Shown here piece by piece: positions 15,600 through 27,800 of a DNA stretch of 64,000 bases. Below the pieces are notes generated by a model that saw only the letters and a list, made by a program, of their open reading frames with translations, did not search any database and was not told the DNA's origin. The translations under genes were made by a program, and so were the position numbers. Position 1 is the stretch's first letter; every line of letters starts with the position of its first letter. The DNA is from Linepithema humile (Eukaryota > Arthropoda > Insecta > Hymenoptera > Formicidae): assembly GCF_040581485.1 (NCBI RefSeq), contig NC_090130.1, positions 23,949,918 to 24,013,917 on the forward strand. Direction: 5' to 3'.

Positions 15600-16906
15600 A
15601 AAATATAATCTGTGCGGCAGGTCGGTCGATCGTCTCTGTAGTTGAATTCAATCGTAAAACCTCCGCTAAAGCCGCGTGCCACCTCCACCCGACCGACCAC
15701 TACATGGCTGCGAGAACTTCCTCGACTCCCCGCACAACCCGGAATATCCTCCGTGTCTCCTCCTCTCATCGTAACGTGCTCCCTCCCAGTGCCCGTTGCC
15801 TGTGGCCAACATGTATTTCGCGACGTGCCACCGCTACCAGCACTCTTAGTGAGTTACCAGTGAGTTACGGATTGCATGCAGGCGCGCATCGAGCGTACTA
15901 GCAGCTGCCGACGGTGTGTTTGAATTTGCCTCTATCTTTAACAACTTGCACGCCAGTCCAGTTAGACTCTCACCTCGATTCACAACTGATCGAGCGACGG
16001 CCGTCGCTCACTCTTTCTCGGCGGTGTCCGACGGATCGCGGCAGTAGGAACGAGCTCGCGTTCAACAATCGTCGCAGCCACGAAAGCGGCCAGCGGAAAA
16101 AACGCGCGCATCTGAGAAACAACAACGGCAAGAGGACGGTGTAATACGCAGTGCGCGGGAGAACCTTCGACGGAGTGCGCGTGTGCAATAAGTGTGTCCG
16201 TGGTTCTATCTGCTCCCGTTTTGTTGTGCTACGTCTTTTGAGACGCACATCGCCGCGCGCAAAGTTCGCTTCGATTTAGCTTCTTGATGCGTTTATCTGG
16301 CCGTGCCGGTGACATAAACGCGCGCCACGTAGTCAGGAAAGAAAGAGAAACAGAGTAGTAAGATCGAGAAAAATTATATAAGCGGATAAAAGTGAAAAAA
16401 AAACAGGTGCGCAGGAGAGTAGGGAGACACGAGAAAGCGGACGAGAAAAGTGGCAAAGAGGGGAGGACTGTCCGTTTCCGGAGGCGGAGACTTCCTGCCG
16501 CGCTTCACCCTCTTTCTTCACCACAAGTATATAATCGTGTCGTATCTCAGGACAGACCGTGCATGCATCATCTATACACGCGAGATATATACGTGTAAAA
16601 CGGAGTAGTGCGCTCGCGCTCCACCGTGGCCGTTCACGAGCGGCGCGCACGTGTAACGCACAGTAGTTCGGTCGACCGCGTGGCGTAGCGGACGGACTGC
16701 GCGAACGTTTCTTGCATGCGATATACGACCGCGCTTGATCGAGCGCGCTACATTGAGTGCCGCGCCGACGGATCTTGCGTGATTGCTAGATAATATTGTT
16801 CGCGTGTGACGAGAATCAGTGGATCCCCGGCACGAACACCGTCGATTGATCTCATAATACGTGGCAATCGCCAAGCGGGAGCGTGTGATAGAGAGCGACA
16901 GAAGAG
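15600..16906 (+). promoter_or_regulatory. dsx: CpG-rich promoter and probable non-coding first exon of the doublesex-like gene
   Basis: This is the richest CpG block in the first third of the window. It carries many overlapping short frames on both strands, as expected of promoter or 5' UTR sequence rather than protein. It ends in AGAG followed by GTGAGT at 16907, a near-consensus splice donor. The next good plus-strand acceptor that leads into recognisable coding sequence is at 23538-23539, so I infer a non-coding exon ending at 16906 spliced to the DM exon. A TATATAAG string near 16374 is a possible TATA element, but the start site cannot be fixed from sequence. It could instead be the promoter of a non-coding RNA. 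A cap-site or RNA-seq map would settle it. Confidence 0.45.
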
Positions 16907-19900
16907 GTGAGTAGTCGTATCGCACGAAGCGAGACGAAAACTCTGCAATTTTTTATTGTCCGTGTTTTTTTGTAGTCGTAATTCGATAGTCGAGCGTAAT
17001 AGACGTTGCGTGCGCAACTTTTCTTTTTGCTGAAACGATATAAATAATGCCTGTCACTACAAAAAGAAAACAATCAATGCGAACAAACCGTATATTAGTA
17101 AAGTAACTATATATTAGTTACAAAAAAAAAAAAAAAAACGAATATAAAGTGATGCTTTGATATGATGTTGCATGCAAATTGAACTCGATGAAAATTATAA
17201 GATAGTGAGGTGAAAGTCAGTCCGCTCTTCTGTGCATTATTTCTATTAAAAATGTTAATAATACCGTGCGCATAGTTTCTATGATTATAAAATAAATGTT
17301 GATAATTAATTTTCTACTGTTATTTGTAATGATTCATAGCTAAAAGATTTATCAGAGCATTATATAGTTTTTGCGTGGCAAAATAATAAGCCTGGTTAAG
17401 GCCATATTGTTGTAAATAGAAAATACAAATTATAGATGTAACATTACTAGTAAAAAACTTATGTTTTAAATTATATTTTTATCTGTAAAGTTGCCACTAC
17501 ATATAAGTATTTTATTCATTTTTGCATTTATTTTACTTACAGAAATATTTTTAACCATAATAACAATTATATGCGAATGCATATGGTTGTAAAAAAAGAA
17601 CACATTTTTTAAATTTTTAACCAGGCTCCGATTTCGAGTAAACTCGTGTACAAATTTCGCGTTACGTTGAGATTCGTGCAGCCTGATTCGTGCCAACTTC
17701 ATAGTAACATTTAACTTTTAGTTACCTATTTATATCAAAAGCAAGTTTTTAGTTATTTATATGATTCTGTTTCATTGTCGACGCGCTTTTGTGTTGCGAA
17801 AATTTTACGAAAACAGTTATATCTCGGACAGTCGGCTTAATCGATGCCGCACGATCTCTTATTCAGTCACTTCCCGATCTTCTTACCGAAACATGAAAAG
17901 TCCAATCTCAAGTTAGATCAGCTACTTTAGTATTAAATAAATTACGCTATGAAAAAATTATTTTAAAAATGTACATGTGATCTATTTGCAACTTTGTTAT
18001 TTTTGTTATTTGTTATTTTATTTGCAATAGTTTACAAAACCGTAATTATTTTCTTTATTTTGTTTCTTTAATGCTAAAACTTTTTAACATTTTTAACATG
18101 AATAATTAATTTTTAACATTTTATTAATAATTAATTATTAATATGTTATTGCCTCAAGCAATAAGTGTTAAGCTAAATTAATTCAGTTTGCACTATGCAA
18201 ATTTGACATTTATAATTTCATGGAATGTGAAAATGAAAGAATTAGCCAATTCAGCAAAACGATAGATACATGAGTTGATAGATGAATGTAAGAGATAAAT
18301 ATCTCGATAGCAATGCTAATCGAGAGTTAATCTGAAAAGAAGTTTGACAAGTTAGATTAGGCTAGGTCGTTCGCATGATTCCCGATACAGTCGCTTATGG
18401 AAGTATTTGTGTAAGTCCGGCAAACATCAAAATATTTATTTTTAGTATAGTTTCAATGATTTCGTTTTAAATGTACGTTTGTGTGTGAGTTATTTTTTTA
18501 AAACGTTGTTTTTTTACTTCAGTATGTTTCGTTTCGGTTATACACAATAATTAAAAAGAAAATTAACATAACAATGATAGGAATGAAAATAATACATGCA
18601 AAATTATTGAAGTTACATATACAAAAAAACTATATTTGTCGTCCAAATTTTTTTATGAACGAATGTGCATCGCATCTGATGGCATTTGTCTTTGCACCAA
18701 TGTGCCAGGAAATTGTCAAATAAAAAGTCATGTGAATGGGATACAATGTAATCACAGACGGAGATGTATCCGCTTAGCACGACACGATACAGTTTCCCGC
18801 TATCAAAATCTATTCGTGGAGATCACGTTCGTGACGATTTCGCGATAGCATTTAGACACAACATACGCGTGATTTATTTCGACTTTCACGAGCATAGTGC
18901 GAATTTATTATGCACAATTGACACAGAATCTACACTCACTATTTTTCAATGATCGATATCTATATTTTAATAGTTGTGTTATTTGTGTTTTTAAATTTGA
19001 AATATATATATATAATGTTACTTTTTGACTGTTGCTAAAGATTTGTGACAATCGCGATCAATTTAAAGTTATATATCGCAAACAAAATACTTATCAAAAG
19101 AGAGGTATAAAGTATCTATAAATAATATATAAATATATTGTCAAAATTAGAAATGTTATTCGAATGTGTTTGGCAGAAAAAAAAACGCACGTTATTGTGA
19201 AAAATTATCGGATCAATTAATATCAAATATATATATATATTTGATATTAATTGATCCGATAATTTTTCACAATAACGTGCGTTTTTTTTTCTGCCAAACA
19301 CATTCGAATAACTATATATTTGATATTAATCGAATATATATATATTTGATATTAATTGATCCAATAATTTTTCACAATATATATATATATATTTGATATT
19401 AATTGATCCGATAATTTTTCACAATAACGTGCGTTTTTTTTTGCGATATATAACTTTAAATTGATCGCGATTGTCACAAATCTTTAGCAACAGTCAAAAA
19501 GTAACATTAATCAAAAAAGGATAAATAAATATCACAAAATATATCGAGAGAGATGCTTTGTTTTATTTATAAAAAAAGCTATAAAATAAGATTAAATAAT
19601 TGTGTAATTAATTATGTGAATGTATATTCATTATATTACTATCATTATAGATTCGGAAACATCTTTTTCGATGGCAAGATACAGCTCTATTCTGGAATGA
19701 TTTTTTTCGAATGGATTGAAATGTATTTATTTATGAATAAACGATTCGCTGAGTCATCGTGAATTATGTGACTTTGCAAGTGATATTTGGATTTTAACCT
19801 CAGCAGCCATTATTACTGCGGAGGGAAGTAATAATCAATGTGATTTATGCTGTAAAAGATTTGCATTATTGTTAACTATCTTGTTACGTTTATATTGTTG

Positions 19901-22900
19901 GATTTTACAATTATTTCCATAAATGTTTTTGTATTTAAATACAAATAAAATTACGTATTTAAATAAAAATTATTTACGTGCAAGGAATATGTTCTCGCGA
20001 AATAGTACGTTAAAATCTATTCAGAGAATTGCAAAGAAACGTTTGTTTATATGTCGGCGCGATAACAACCGATTAGTTCAATGTTATATCGCAAGGAACA
20101 TTTATCGACTCTGTACATTATTAATCGGTTATCAATTCCTTCAATATCATGCGTAACTGCAATGACTATTTTTAGTTTAACAAGCACAGTTCTAATCATT
20201 TTTAACGACATAATTGGATATATCATGAACACACAGTGCGAAGAAAGTTAACGATATTCATTTATATTCTAACCAGAGTTGAATCATCCTGTGTCTCTAA
20301 ATAGTCCTATAAATAGGAAGTATTTTCTGTTCTAAATATCTAAAAATCCCCAAAATTAATTCAAAAGATAGTAGAAACGATAATTTTGAAAAAGAATCTC
20401 TCTCTCTCTCCTCTTTCTTCATTTTAATTTAAAATACTTTTAAAATACTTTAATTTAAATTAAATAAATCCAGTTTAGATATGCAATTAATAAGACATTG
20501 AATTTAATAGTGTATTTTCAATAAATTTTTATAATTTTAATATATAATTATGGTATATATTATAAAAATAAAAAACATAATTTATAGCATAAAATGGAAA
20601 TGTTTCTATTGTGAAATATTCAGAATAAAAGTAACTTTATCCAGTATAATCTGTATTTCAGTAGGCTATTTTTGAATAAAGAGTGCTAATACTTGCTACG
20701 AATTTAAAACATTTAATACCAATGATACGATATCTTTTTTTCACGATAATGTGTATTTTTACCTAACTCATTGATATCGCATTTTTAAATATGAGATTTG
20801 TCGAAGGATAACATTATTCTTGAAAGTCTGAGATGCACCTACTTCAAGGATGTGATCTAAATACACATATACACTACACTGTAAATAAATTGTTGACTAT
20901 TAGTGTTTTATAATCTTTTTTCCAAATTGAGATATATTTCTAATGTACATACAAGATAAGAATTTCACAATAGTACAAATGATAAAATTAATAATGATAA
21001 AGATTGAGTTATGTTTTTTATTATATTATTTGGTTACAATTGCATCACATTTTTTTTACATACACTTAATTGTATTATAAACGACTACAAATTTCTTATC
21101 AATTATGTTATTATGTATTAGGAACCAACACATTTACGTGTGTAACATCGACATTTTTTAATTAAAATTTTCTTAATTTTACAATATAGCAATTACGTTG
21201 ACGTTGTAATACAGTAAACCTCAGTTTAATTCTGTTTGCTTCAGGTTGTCTGATTTTTTTATATTTAACCACGGCGTTGTGCTTTATGATTCACATTGTT
21301 CCTTCATTTCAGTAATTATAGTTGAGAATTCCAAGTAACAAGCACTTCTCAGAGCTTGTGGAAAAATCATGATAATTGGCCGCGCATTGCGATTTTACTT
21401 AAACAGATGCATTTTGCAATATCCATGATCGTACTCGCAGACGAACACATTAGCATACAATTTCCGGCGACAGATATCTTCTCTCGCTCTTATGTAGGCG
21501 TATTAATTAATGTAGGCGATATAAAGTTACCTTTATCTAAATTAGCCGTCTTTATAATTTTTCTTTTTTTTTTTTTTCGTATTATAATTTCTTTTATATA
21601 AACAAGTCATTTGTAAAATTTATTTCTATCTCAATTATTAAATTTTACTGGAATTTATGTCTTTTTATTTACACTTTACTGTGTTGTTTTGACGCTAAAA
21701 TACGTTTGTTTTTTTTAACAATATTTTTTTTAAACATTTGTCATGATTTACAAAGGACAAATGGTAATCGTTCAAAACACCGCAAAATTCAAAATCTATG
21801 AATTTCATCATGCATCTACCATTCGCATCTAGCCATCTACCATTCGTTCTTCTCTCTATATAATTTGTGATTCTTCGTTCTTAGACAAGCCACGAGTGTT
21901 TAATGAGGTAGAATTTGATGCGTTGTATGGTGTATATTTTACCTTACCTCATCTCACCCGCCATGGCCATCTACAGCGGAGAAACGTATCTTTACCTTCG
22001 CGAGGTCGTGACTCCCGTGTCCTTCACAGTGGCTTTAGCCATGTCAGAATTTATCATAATTTTTGTAGATGTAGTTTATCCATTATCCATTTCAGGCTCG
22101 GATATCTCTTATCTTGACTTAGATACACGAGTAGTGACTAGTAATAGATCTTGTGAAACTTTATTGTTGTATTTGTTTTATAACAAATGCAATATACCTT
22201 TTGTGAATTTTGTTTTTGATATCAATGTAGCGTAGTAACAAATTGGATAACTGGATAATTTTATCAGATTTATTATAATTATTTTCAAAGCACTTTGATC
22301 TTTTATTCACCAGTCAGTTATTCCGCGTTTAAAACTATCAACTCTTGATTTATAAAACTAATGCATGTATTAAAAGAGAAATGTCCTGTGAAATTGTTAT
22401 CTCGCTAAAAAATAGAAAAATATTATTGAATCAATATTTTGTTTACTTTAGTTTATAGATGGACAACATATAATGATTTTATTCAAATATGCTATGTTGC
22501 TTACGATGATATTGGCATTGCTTGCAGAATGCATAAAAATGCATGCGATAATAGTAGAGATATGGTTGACCTCCATATTTATACTTAATCGTGCTACTTA
22601 ATCGTGCTACTTAAAAACTTATGACATTGCAAAAAGCTATTCAACATCATCCAATGTTAAATTGGAGTTTCACTAAATGTTGTTAATTTTTTTTTGCAAT
22701 TTACTTTGTGACAATTCAATTTAAAAAATAGATGCAAATCGTATACGCAAATAATCACATTAATACAGTCGATTAAAAATTTAATTTTTGTCAGGTTTTT
22801 TCTTTCTTCTTTTTTGTTTTTTTGTTTTTAAGAAAAAATTATCATATGTTATATATTAAATATAAGCGTTGTTTATTCCCCTAATGGCGTTTATAATATG

Positions 22901-23539
22901 GCAGCATATATATTACTTCTTTCAATCCGATGACAATTTCAATCACTGCGACAGGACGAGCTGCAAAAGTTACTTTGTATTGATCGATCATGAATAATCT
23001 ACATAGGTGAGGTACGCTTTGAGGATGCATTGCGTATTGATCATCGAAGCAGTATAAGCTATACTTAACTGGAAAGTATGGCTAACATTTTGCATAAAAA
23101 TAATCTAGACTTTTGTGAGTTTTGCAGCGTTCACTTTTTTTTAAATATTGAACGTTTTAACAAAATTGCGCATTAAACTCGAAAAGAAAAAAACTCCTAA
23201 GTTTATAAATTTATCTATAAGCTCAGGCTATATCTATAAGCTTACATCTATTATTTCGATATTTGTTGATTTTTTTATATTATCATATCTTTGTAATAGT
23301 ATGATTTATTTCTAGCTAATGTTATTTCAAAATTAGCGAACAGGAAAAGTATATATAAAAGCTTAGTGTAAATATTATAGGTTTTACTTTTACCTCGGTG
23401 TATTTTACAATTTTAATTCTGACTTTTGCCAATATATTGCAGTTTTTCAACTATTTATCATATTGCTATAGTTTTAATATTTTTAAAGTTTTATTTATTT
23501 TCATCGTCTAATTAATCAAAACTTTATCATGTGTTTCAG
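16907..23539 (+). other. Probable first intron (5' UTR intron)
   Basis: AT-rich sequence between the donor at 16907 and the acceptor AG at 23538-23539. It contains the mariner-like foldback element at 19015-19507, a small tandem copy near 22587-22612, and no open frame I can support as coding. The frame at about 21915-22235 has moderate length but no recognisable domain. The intron call depends on the non-coding first exon being real. Confidence 0.4.
19015..19507. mobile_element. Non-autonomous mariner-like foldback element (MITE)
   Basis: Terminal inverted repeats of about 66 bases match perfectly between 19015-19080 and 19442-19507. Both ends are flanked by TA (19013-19014 and 19508-19509), the target duplication typical of Tc1/mariner elements. 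Inside is a second perfect palindrome of about 75-base arms (roughly 19155-19230 and 19235-19310) around an AT core. Next to it are two further partial direct copies of its inner arm (about 19336-19380 and 19390-19430). Because of the palindrome, the same 50-odd residue open frame appears on both strands; it is an artefact of symmetry and encodes no transposase. Confidence 0.85.
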
Positions 23540-23784
23540 TAAATAAAATCCTGAAGACATCCGGACAACAACATTTGTTTTACCGACCGCAATCGCTTTA
23601 CGTGCAGAGTGATGATATAATCGTCGTTTCTTTTTTCGCTTCTGGGCAATATCAATCGCCCGTCCGAATCAGTTTCCTCGACATCAATGTCGAAATCTAA
23701 TCACGGTCACTATTTCGAGTTGTGAGAAGAAAACAGAAGATCAACACTTTTCCTTCATCGATAGCATAGAATTTTATAAGTATC
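23540..23784 (+). other. dsx: 5' UTR part of the DM-domain exon
   Basis: The acceptor TGTTTCAG ends at 23539 and the exon runs into the DM coding sequence. The reading frame of the DM domain has an in-frame TAG at 23767-23769, only 15 bases before the ATG. The stretch is therefore untranslated in that frame, and the ATG at 23785 is the first possible start. Confidence 0.6.
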
Positions 23785-24099
23785 ATGAGTAACAAGGAGT
23801 CGAAAAGGCAATTGAATGTAGTTAAGAAAGAATTGCACACGTCTTCGGTCAAAAAAGGCGATCAATCGATCCAGTCTAGACATCCGAAGTGTAAGCTATG
23901 CGATAATCACGGAATATTTGCTTTGCTTAAAGGCCACAAAAGGTTCTGCCTAAAACGAGATTGCGCATGCGAGAAATGCTTCGTGACGTTGAAGAAACGA
24001 GAACTATCAGCTGCAGAAATTAAAATATCAAGAGCTCAGAAACAGGATAAAGATAGAGAAGAGAAAAAGAAAAAAGAGAAAAATACAAACACAAATGAG
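23785..24099 (+). CDS. dsx: Doublesex-like protein, exon with start codon and DM zinc-binding domain
   Basis: Encodes the first 105 residues of a DM-domain (DMRT family) nuclear transcription factor. DM domains bind the DNA minor groove through two intertwined zinc sites and act in sexual differentiation. All eight expected ligands are present: C36, C39, H42, H51, C55, C60, C62 and C65. The LKGHKRFC segment (residues 48-55), R58-D59 and the CEKC motif (62-65) fit the family well. Other positions differ: CDNHG replaces the usual CRNHG, and the recognition helix reads TLKKRELSAAEIKISRAQ in place of an ERQRVMAAQ-like core. A Lys/Glu-rich tail follows (residues 86-100). The start is fixed by an in-frame TAG 15 bases upstream. 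The exon ends after GAG at 24099 with donor GTGAGT, phase 0; the frame would otherwise stop at 24138 with intronic codons. A DM protein is near certain; doublesex rather than another DMRT follows from the downstream dimerisation exon. Confidence 0.9.
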
Positions 24100-24734
24100 G
24101 TGAGTCTTTTTTCTGTTTATCAAATCGCGGACTTCTAATCTCGTAATTGTTGCGGCTGTATAAAAAAACCGTTCAGTACTCATAGAAAAAAACTAAATAC
24201 GTGTGTAAAATTGTCATTTATCGATATCATTAAACTTCTTCAAAAGTAACATTTTTAGAAAGCACCTTGTAGATTCAATAGATTTTTTGATGTTTATTTT
24301 TATGAAAAAATTTTAATCGATTTAATAGAATTTATATTTATATAATGCGTAAATGCGCGAATTCAACATTACAAAATTCAAATGTATATTTGCATCTAAC
24401 AATTAAAATTATTGCGACGATGATAATAATTAACATAATCGATATACAATCAGATGCATAAAGAAACTTATCAATGCGCATTTTAGCCGATTTGTACAAA
24501 CATTATTAATGTATTATATATTCTTCATCTTTAAACTGAATACCAAACAATTTATCGCTGTATCGAAATAATGCGGACATTTAAACATAATTTTAAATAA
24601 AAGCGCCGTGTGTATCTGCTGGCGATTTATAAATGTCATGAACTATCATGCCAGTGTATCTGCCGGTGATTTATGAATGTCATGAACAGTCAAGCTATAA
24701 CTAAAGATTTATTCTTTTCTTAATTTTTTTTTAG
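24100..24734 (+). other. Intron between the DM exon and the 73-nt exon
   Basis: A short 635-base AT-rich intron with donor GTGAGT at 24100 and a T-run acceptor ending TTTTTTTTAG at 24734. A 44-base tandem duplication (24610-24697) sits just before the acceptor. No coding frame is present. Confidence 0.75.
24610..24697 (+). repeat. 44-bp tandem duplication upstream of a splice acceptor
   Basis: Two adjacent copies (24610-24653 and 24654-24697) begin GTGTATCTGC and share GATTTAT and AATGTCATGAAC with a few substitutions. The second copy ends about 37 bases before the acceptor AG, so it overlaps the zone where the branch point should lie. Confidence 0.8.
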
Positions 24735-24807
24735 CGGGAACATCCCTTGCCGTTGGAGTTCAATACAAAATATACAACGTTAAATTATATGATCATGAAG
24801 CAGAAAT
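24735..24807 (+). CDS. dsx: Doublesex-like protein, small linker exon
   Basis: A 73-nt exon bounded by a long T-run acceptor (AG at 24733-24734) and a GTAAGT donor at 24808. Entered in phase 0 from the DM exon it reads 24 codons, REHPLPLEFNTKYTTLNYMI then MKQK, plus one extra T, so it leaves in phase 1. It contains no known motif; it would be part of the linker between the DM and dimerisation regions. Both the next candidate exon at 41800 and the one at 62263 start in the phase needed (joins give TAT, Tyr, or TTA, Leu). This agreement is the main support. cDNA evidence is needed because so short an exon could arise by chance. Confidence 0.65.
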
Positions 24808-27800
24808 GTAAGTAATGTTCATATTATATTTGCTTTCAGTATTACTTGGATGAGACAAATAAAAACTAGTTTATTTTTTTATAAAAATTTATAAAGGTTA
24901 TTGCATAAAGATAAGTGTGTTGAGTAAAATTGTGTTTTTTTTTTGTCTTATCGCAAGTTTTAATTTAGTATTAAAAACTGCTTAAATTCTGCTCACACAT
25001 AGTTCCAAATATCCAAGCACGTATCTTAATGATACATAATATAATAAAAAAAAGTGAAATAAGTTTTATTCCTAATTATAAGTAAGATTTTTACTTATAA
25101 GTAAATTAAGTAAAGTAAGATTTACATTTTTATGCTAGAATTTTCAGAATATATTGCGGGAATAGTTACTGTACAATTAATATAGGTAGCACGAATTAAA
25201 ATTATACAAGTAAAACTTGAGAAACGGCGACGAATGTTAAACTAAACAAGAATACTTAGTATTTGCGATCTTATAAACTAAATCATAATGCTTGATTTGT
25301 CTACGCTTACTTTCGAATCATACCATTAGTTGCCGTTATTCACAGCGACAGCATTTTTTACAGTAATTGTGAAATTGTTTCGTCGTATTGCATCGTCACG
25401 GATTCTCGCTCTCCTATAAACATCTTATATAAACTTGACGTGCAAGTTATCATTTGTCTGGCATTTAAATATTTCACATAGTAATATGTAGTGTCTGTAA
25501 CGCGTTATTTTCCCGGTATTGCGACCTTTGCGTCTCGCGAAGTGACGACTCGCATTTATAACGTGATTGCGCGGCCGGGTAACTGTAATCATTACACAGG
25601 AGCAATAGTGCGATTGTAAGATTATGTCACTCATATCGTTATAGTAGGCCAACTATGTATAAAATTCATGATATTCAACATTGGAATACGACCTTTCCAA
25701 ATTGTATAAATTTCTAAACATCTATTTTCATATAATTCTAAAATCTATTATTTCGATGTTTTTCCGGTAAACATTAGTGATTTTAAATATCTTAAACAAT
25801 ATAATATAATATAAAGTGAAAAATATGATAGGGGAACATGGGTTTGCAATGGTTGCGTTGACATCGGACGAACGAACGATAAACAACTTATTTCTCATAT
25901 AGAGTAGCGAACGCTTGTCTCTCGACAAGCATTGCCTAGGTTCCCAGATTATTTGTTGGATCGATATAACATTTTACAGACAACTGCTTTCATTGCGTTT
26001 TGAATGAGCCAATTTGAATGAGAAATGAATTTTGTTCTCATCTGATTGTCTACGTAATGCTCAGTCAATTTCCTGTGCAAAGGAGCTATAACTTTACAAT
26101 ATGATTCTGACGAGTACTTTTTTTCTAAAGCATGTGTTTTATGTTTCTCTCGAGCGTGTTTATTTTTCTCATATCTATGATTATTTTCAATCATTTAGTA
26201 TAATCTTTCAACAATCTTTACAACAATCTTATAACAATTTTTTAAGTTCTTTGTGTAAAACGAATATTGTGAAATCTTCAACCGCTTGTAACCGATTTAT
26301 TTGTGATACGGTTTATTTGTGATACGTTTATAAAGCTGATACGATGAAAAGTACCGATATCTTTTTAGATTTTCTGTCTTCTTCCGCATACGTTATCTTA
26401 GATTCTCATTTTAAAAAGCAGTTTTTTTGTTAAGTTTATGTACATATGTACGCAGTATCTATTTAATATGCATGCTGATTATCTATTTAGTAGTATATCA
26501 GCATGTTGATAAGCATATACGTAAGTATATATGCAATGAGAACTGAAATTGTCTACCTGTTGCACTCTTCATCCTTCTGTCGTCTCTTTCGTACGTTTAA
26601 GTATTATGCAGAAATAGCGTATTCAATGGTGTTGTGCGTTTAAAAAATATGAGCAAGACTTGTTTAATGATATAACAATTATTGCAATGCCAGATAAATG
26701 TTATGTGGTTTGAAAACAATGATGTAATTGTGTTAGAAAATTTAAACAGTCCTTATTAGAAAGTTAAGATTCGCGAAATGTGCTTAATTTTAATAGTTTT
26801 AATTATTTTGTTACAACAAATATACTTTAATTTAAATTACTATTTTTTTATACTACATTTTTCTATACCGTTTTAATTCTCTTGCTATAAACGGTTAATT
26901 CACATCTAGTGTAAAAAACTTTTATTAGCGCAGATATCGCTATTTTTTGCGATAATAGGAGAGATATCAGTATTTTCTTTTGATATCATATCCCAAGGCA
27001 GAACTTGGTAGCGTGATGGAACTGTTTGTGAGCAAAGTAACTGATCATTTTAATTTAATAATATAAATTATACTTACGTCTAACTGTTTATCAGATAACG
27101 AGAATTTGATCATTACAGCACTTTATTGTGAGAAATAATAGTCCATAATTTTTTTATGAATTTTTTATTCATGAATTTTTTTACGTTAAGAAAAAAGTAG
27201 AAATTCACGACTCAGCGGTTGCCTTCCATAAGCAACCGCTACAAAAATACAATGGATCGCGAAAGTTCATGAACTCTTATGCGGTAATCAGCTGCACTCC
27301 GTCTCTACCACTACTTTATGGTTGCAATAAAGCGAAATAATTATAAAATAAATTATTATGGCGAGATAGTGAGACCTCCTCCGTCGTGGAGTTTCCGAAC
27401 AAAGACTAGCATTCAATGCAATTCCAAGCAAAAGAGGCTATTGCTTATCCTTACGTTTTTATACTTTAAATCATTATATCGTGATCATTATACAAAATAT
27501 AACGAAGAAGAAAGAGGAACCATCCTTTACGGAGAAACAGTTTTCATAATGTCCAAGTATGAAAGTTTACCAAGTTCTAAATTTATGCTGTTAATATTCG
27601 GTGACTCAATTATCTCACTTTATTTTTCTCTTACGGCTTTTTGAAATCAAATCTTGCAAGTTGAGATTTTTTTGTTTGTGAATAAATAAAGCGATATACA
27701 TCATAAAGTAATGTAACATATCTGTTAGTCAGATAGCAAGATTACGCGTATAAAAAATTTTTGCGAAAAGCAATTGCGTCGTGATCGCTTCGTCCCGCGC

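Noticed and set aside
19116..19396. Two near-identical frames on opposite strands
   Set aside because: They result from the palindrome of the foldback element and are not genes.
21915..22235. 106-codon frame with hydrophobic segments
   Set aside because: No domain; a second overlapping frame is also open; no clear splice context.
23733..23742. GATCAACA in the 5' UTR, like the end of the fly 13-nt doublesex repeat
   Set aside because: Only the last eight positions match; it is single and not near a sex-specific exon.
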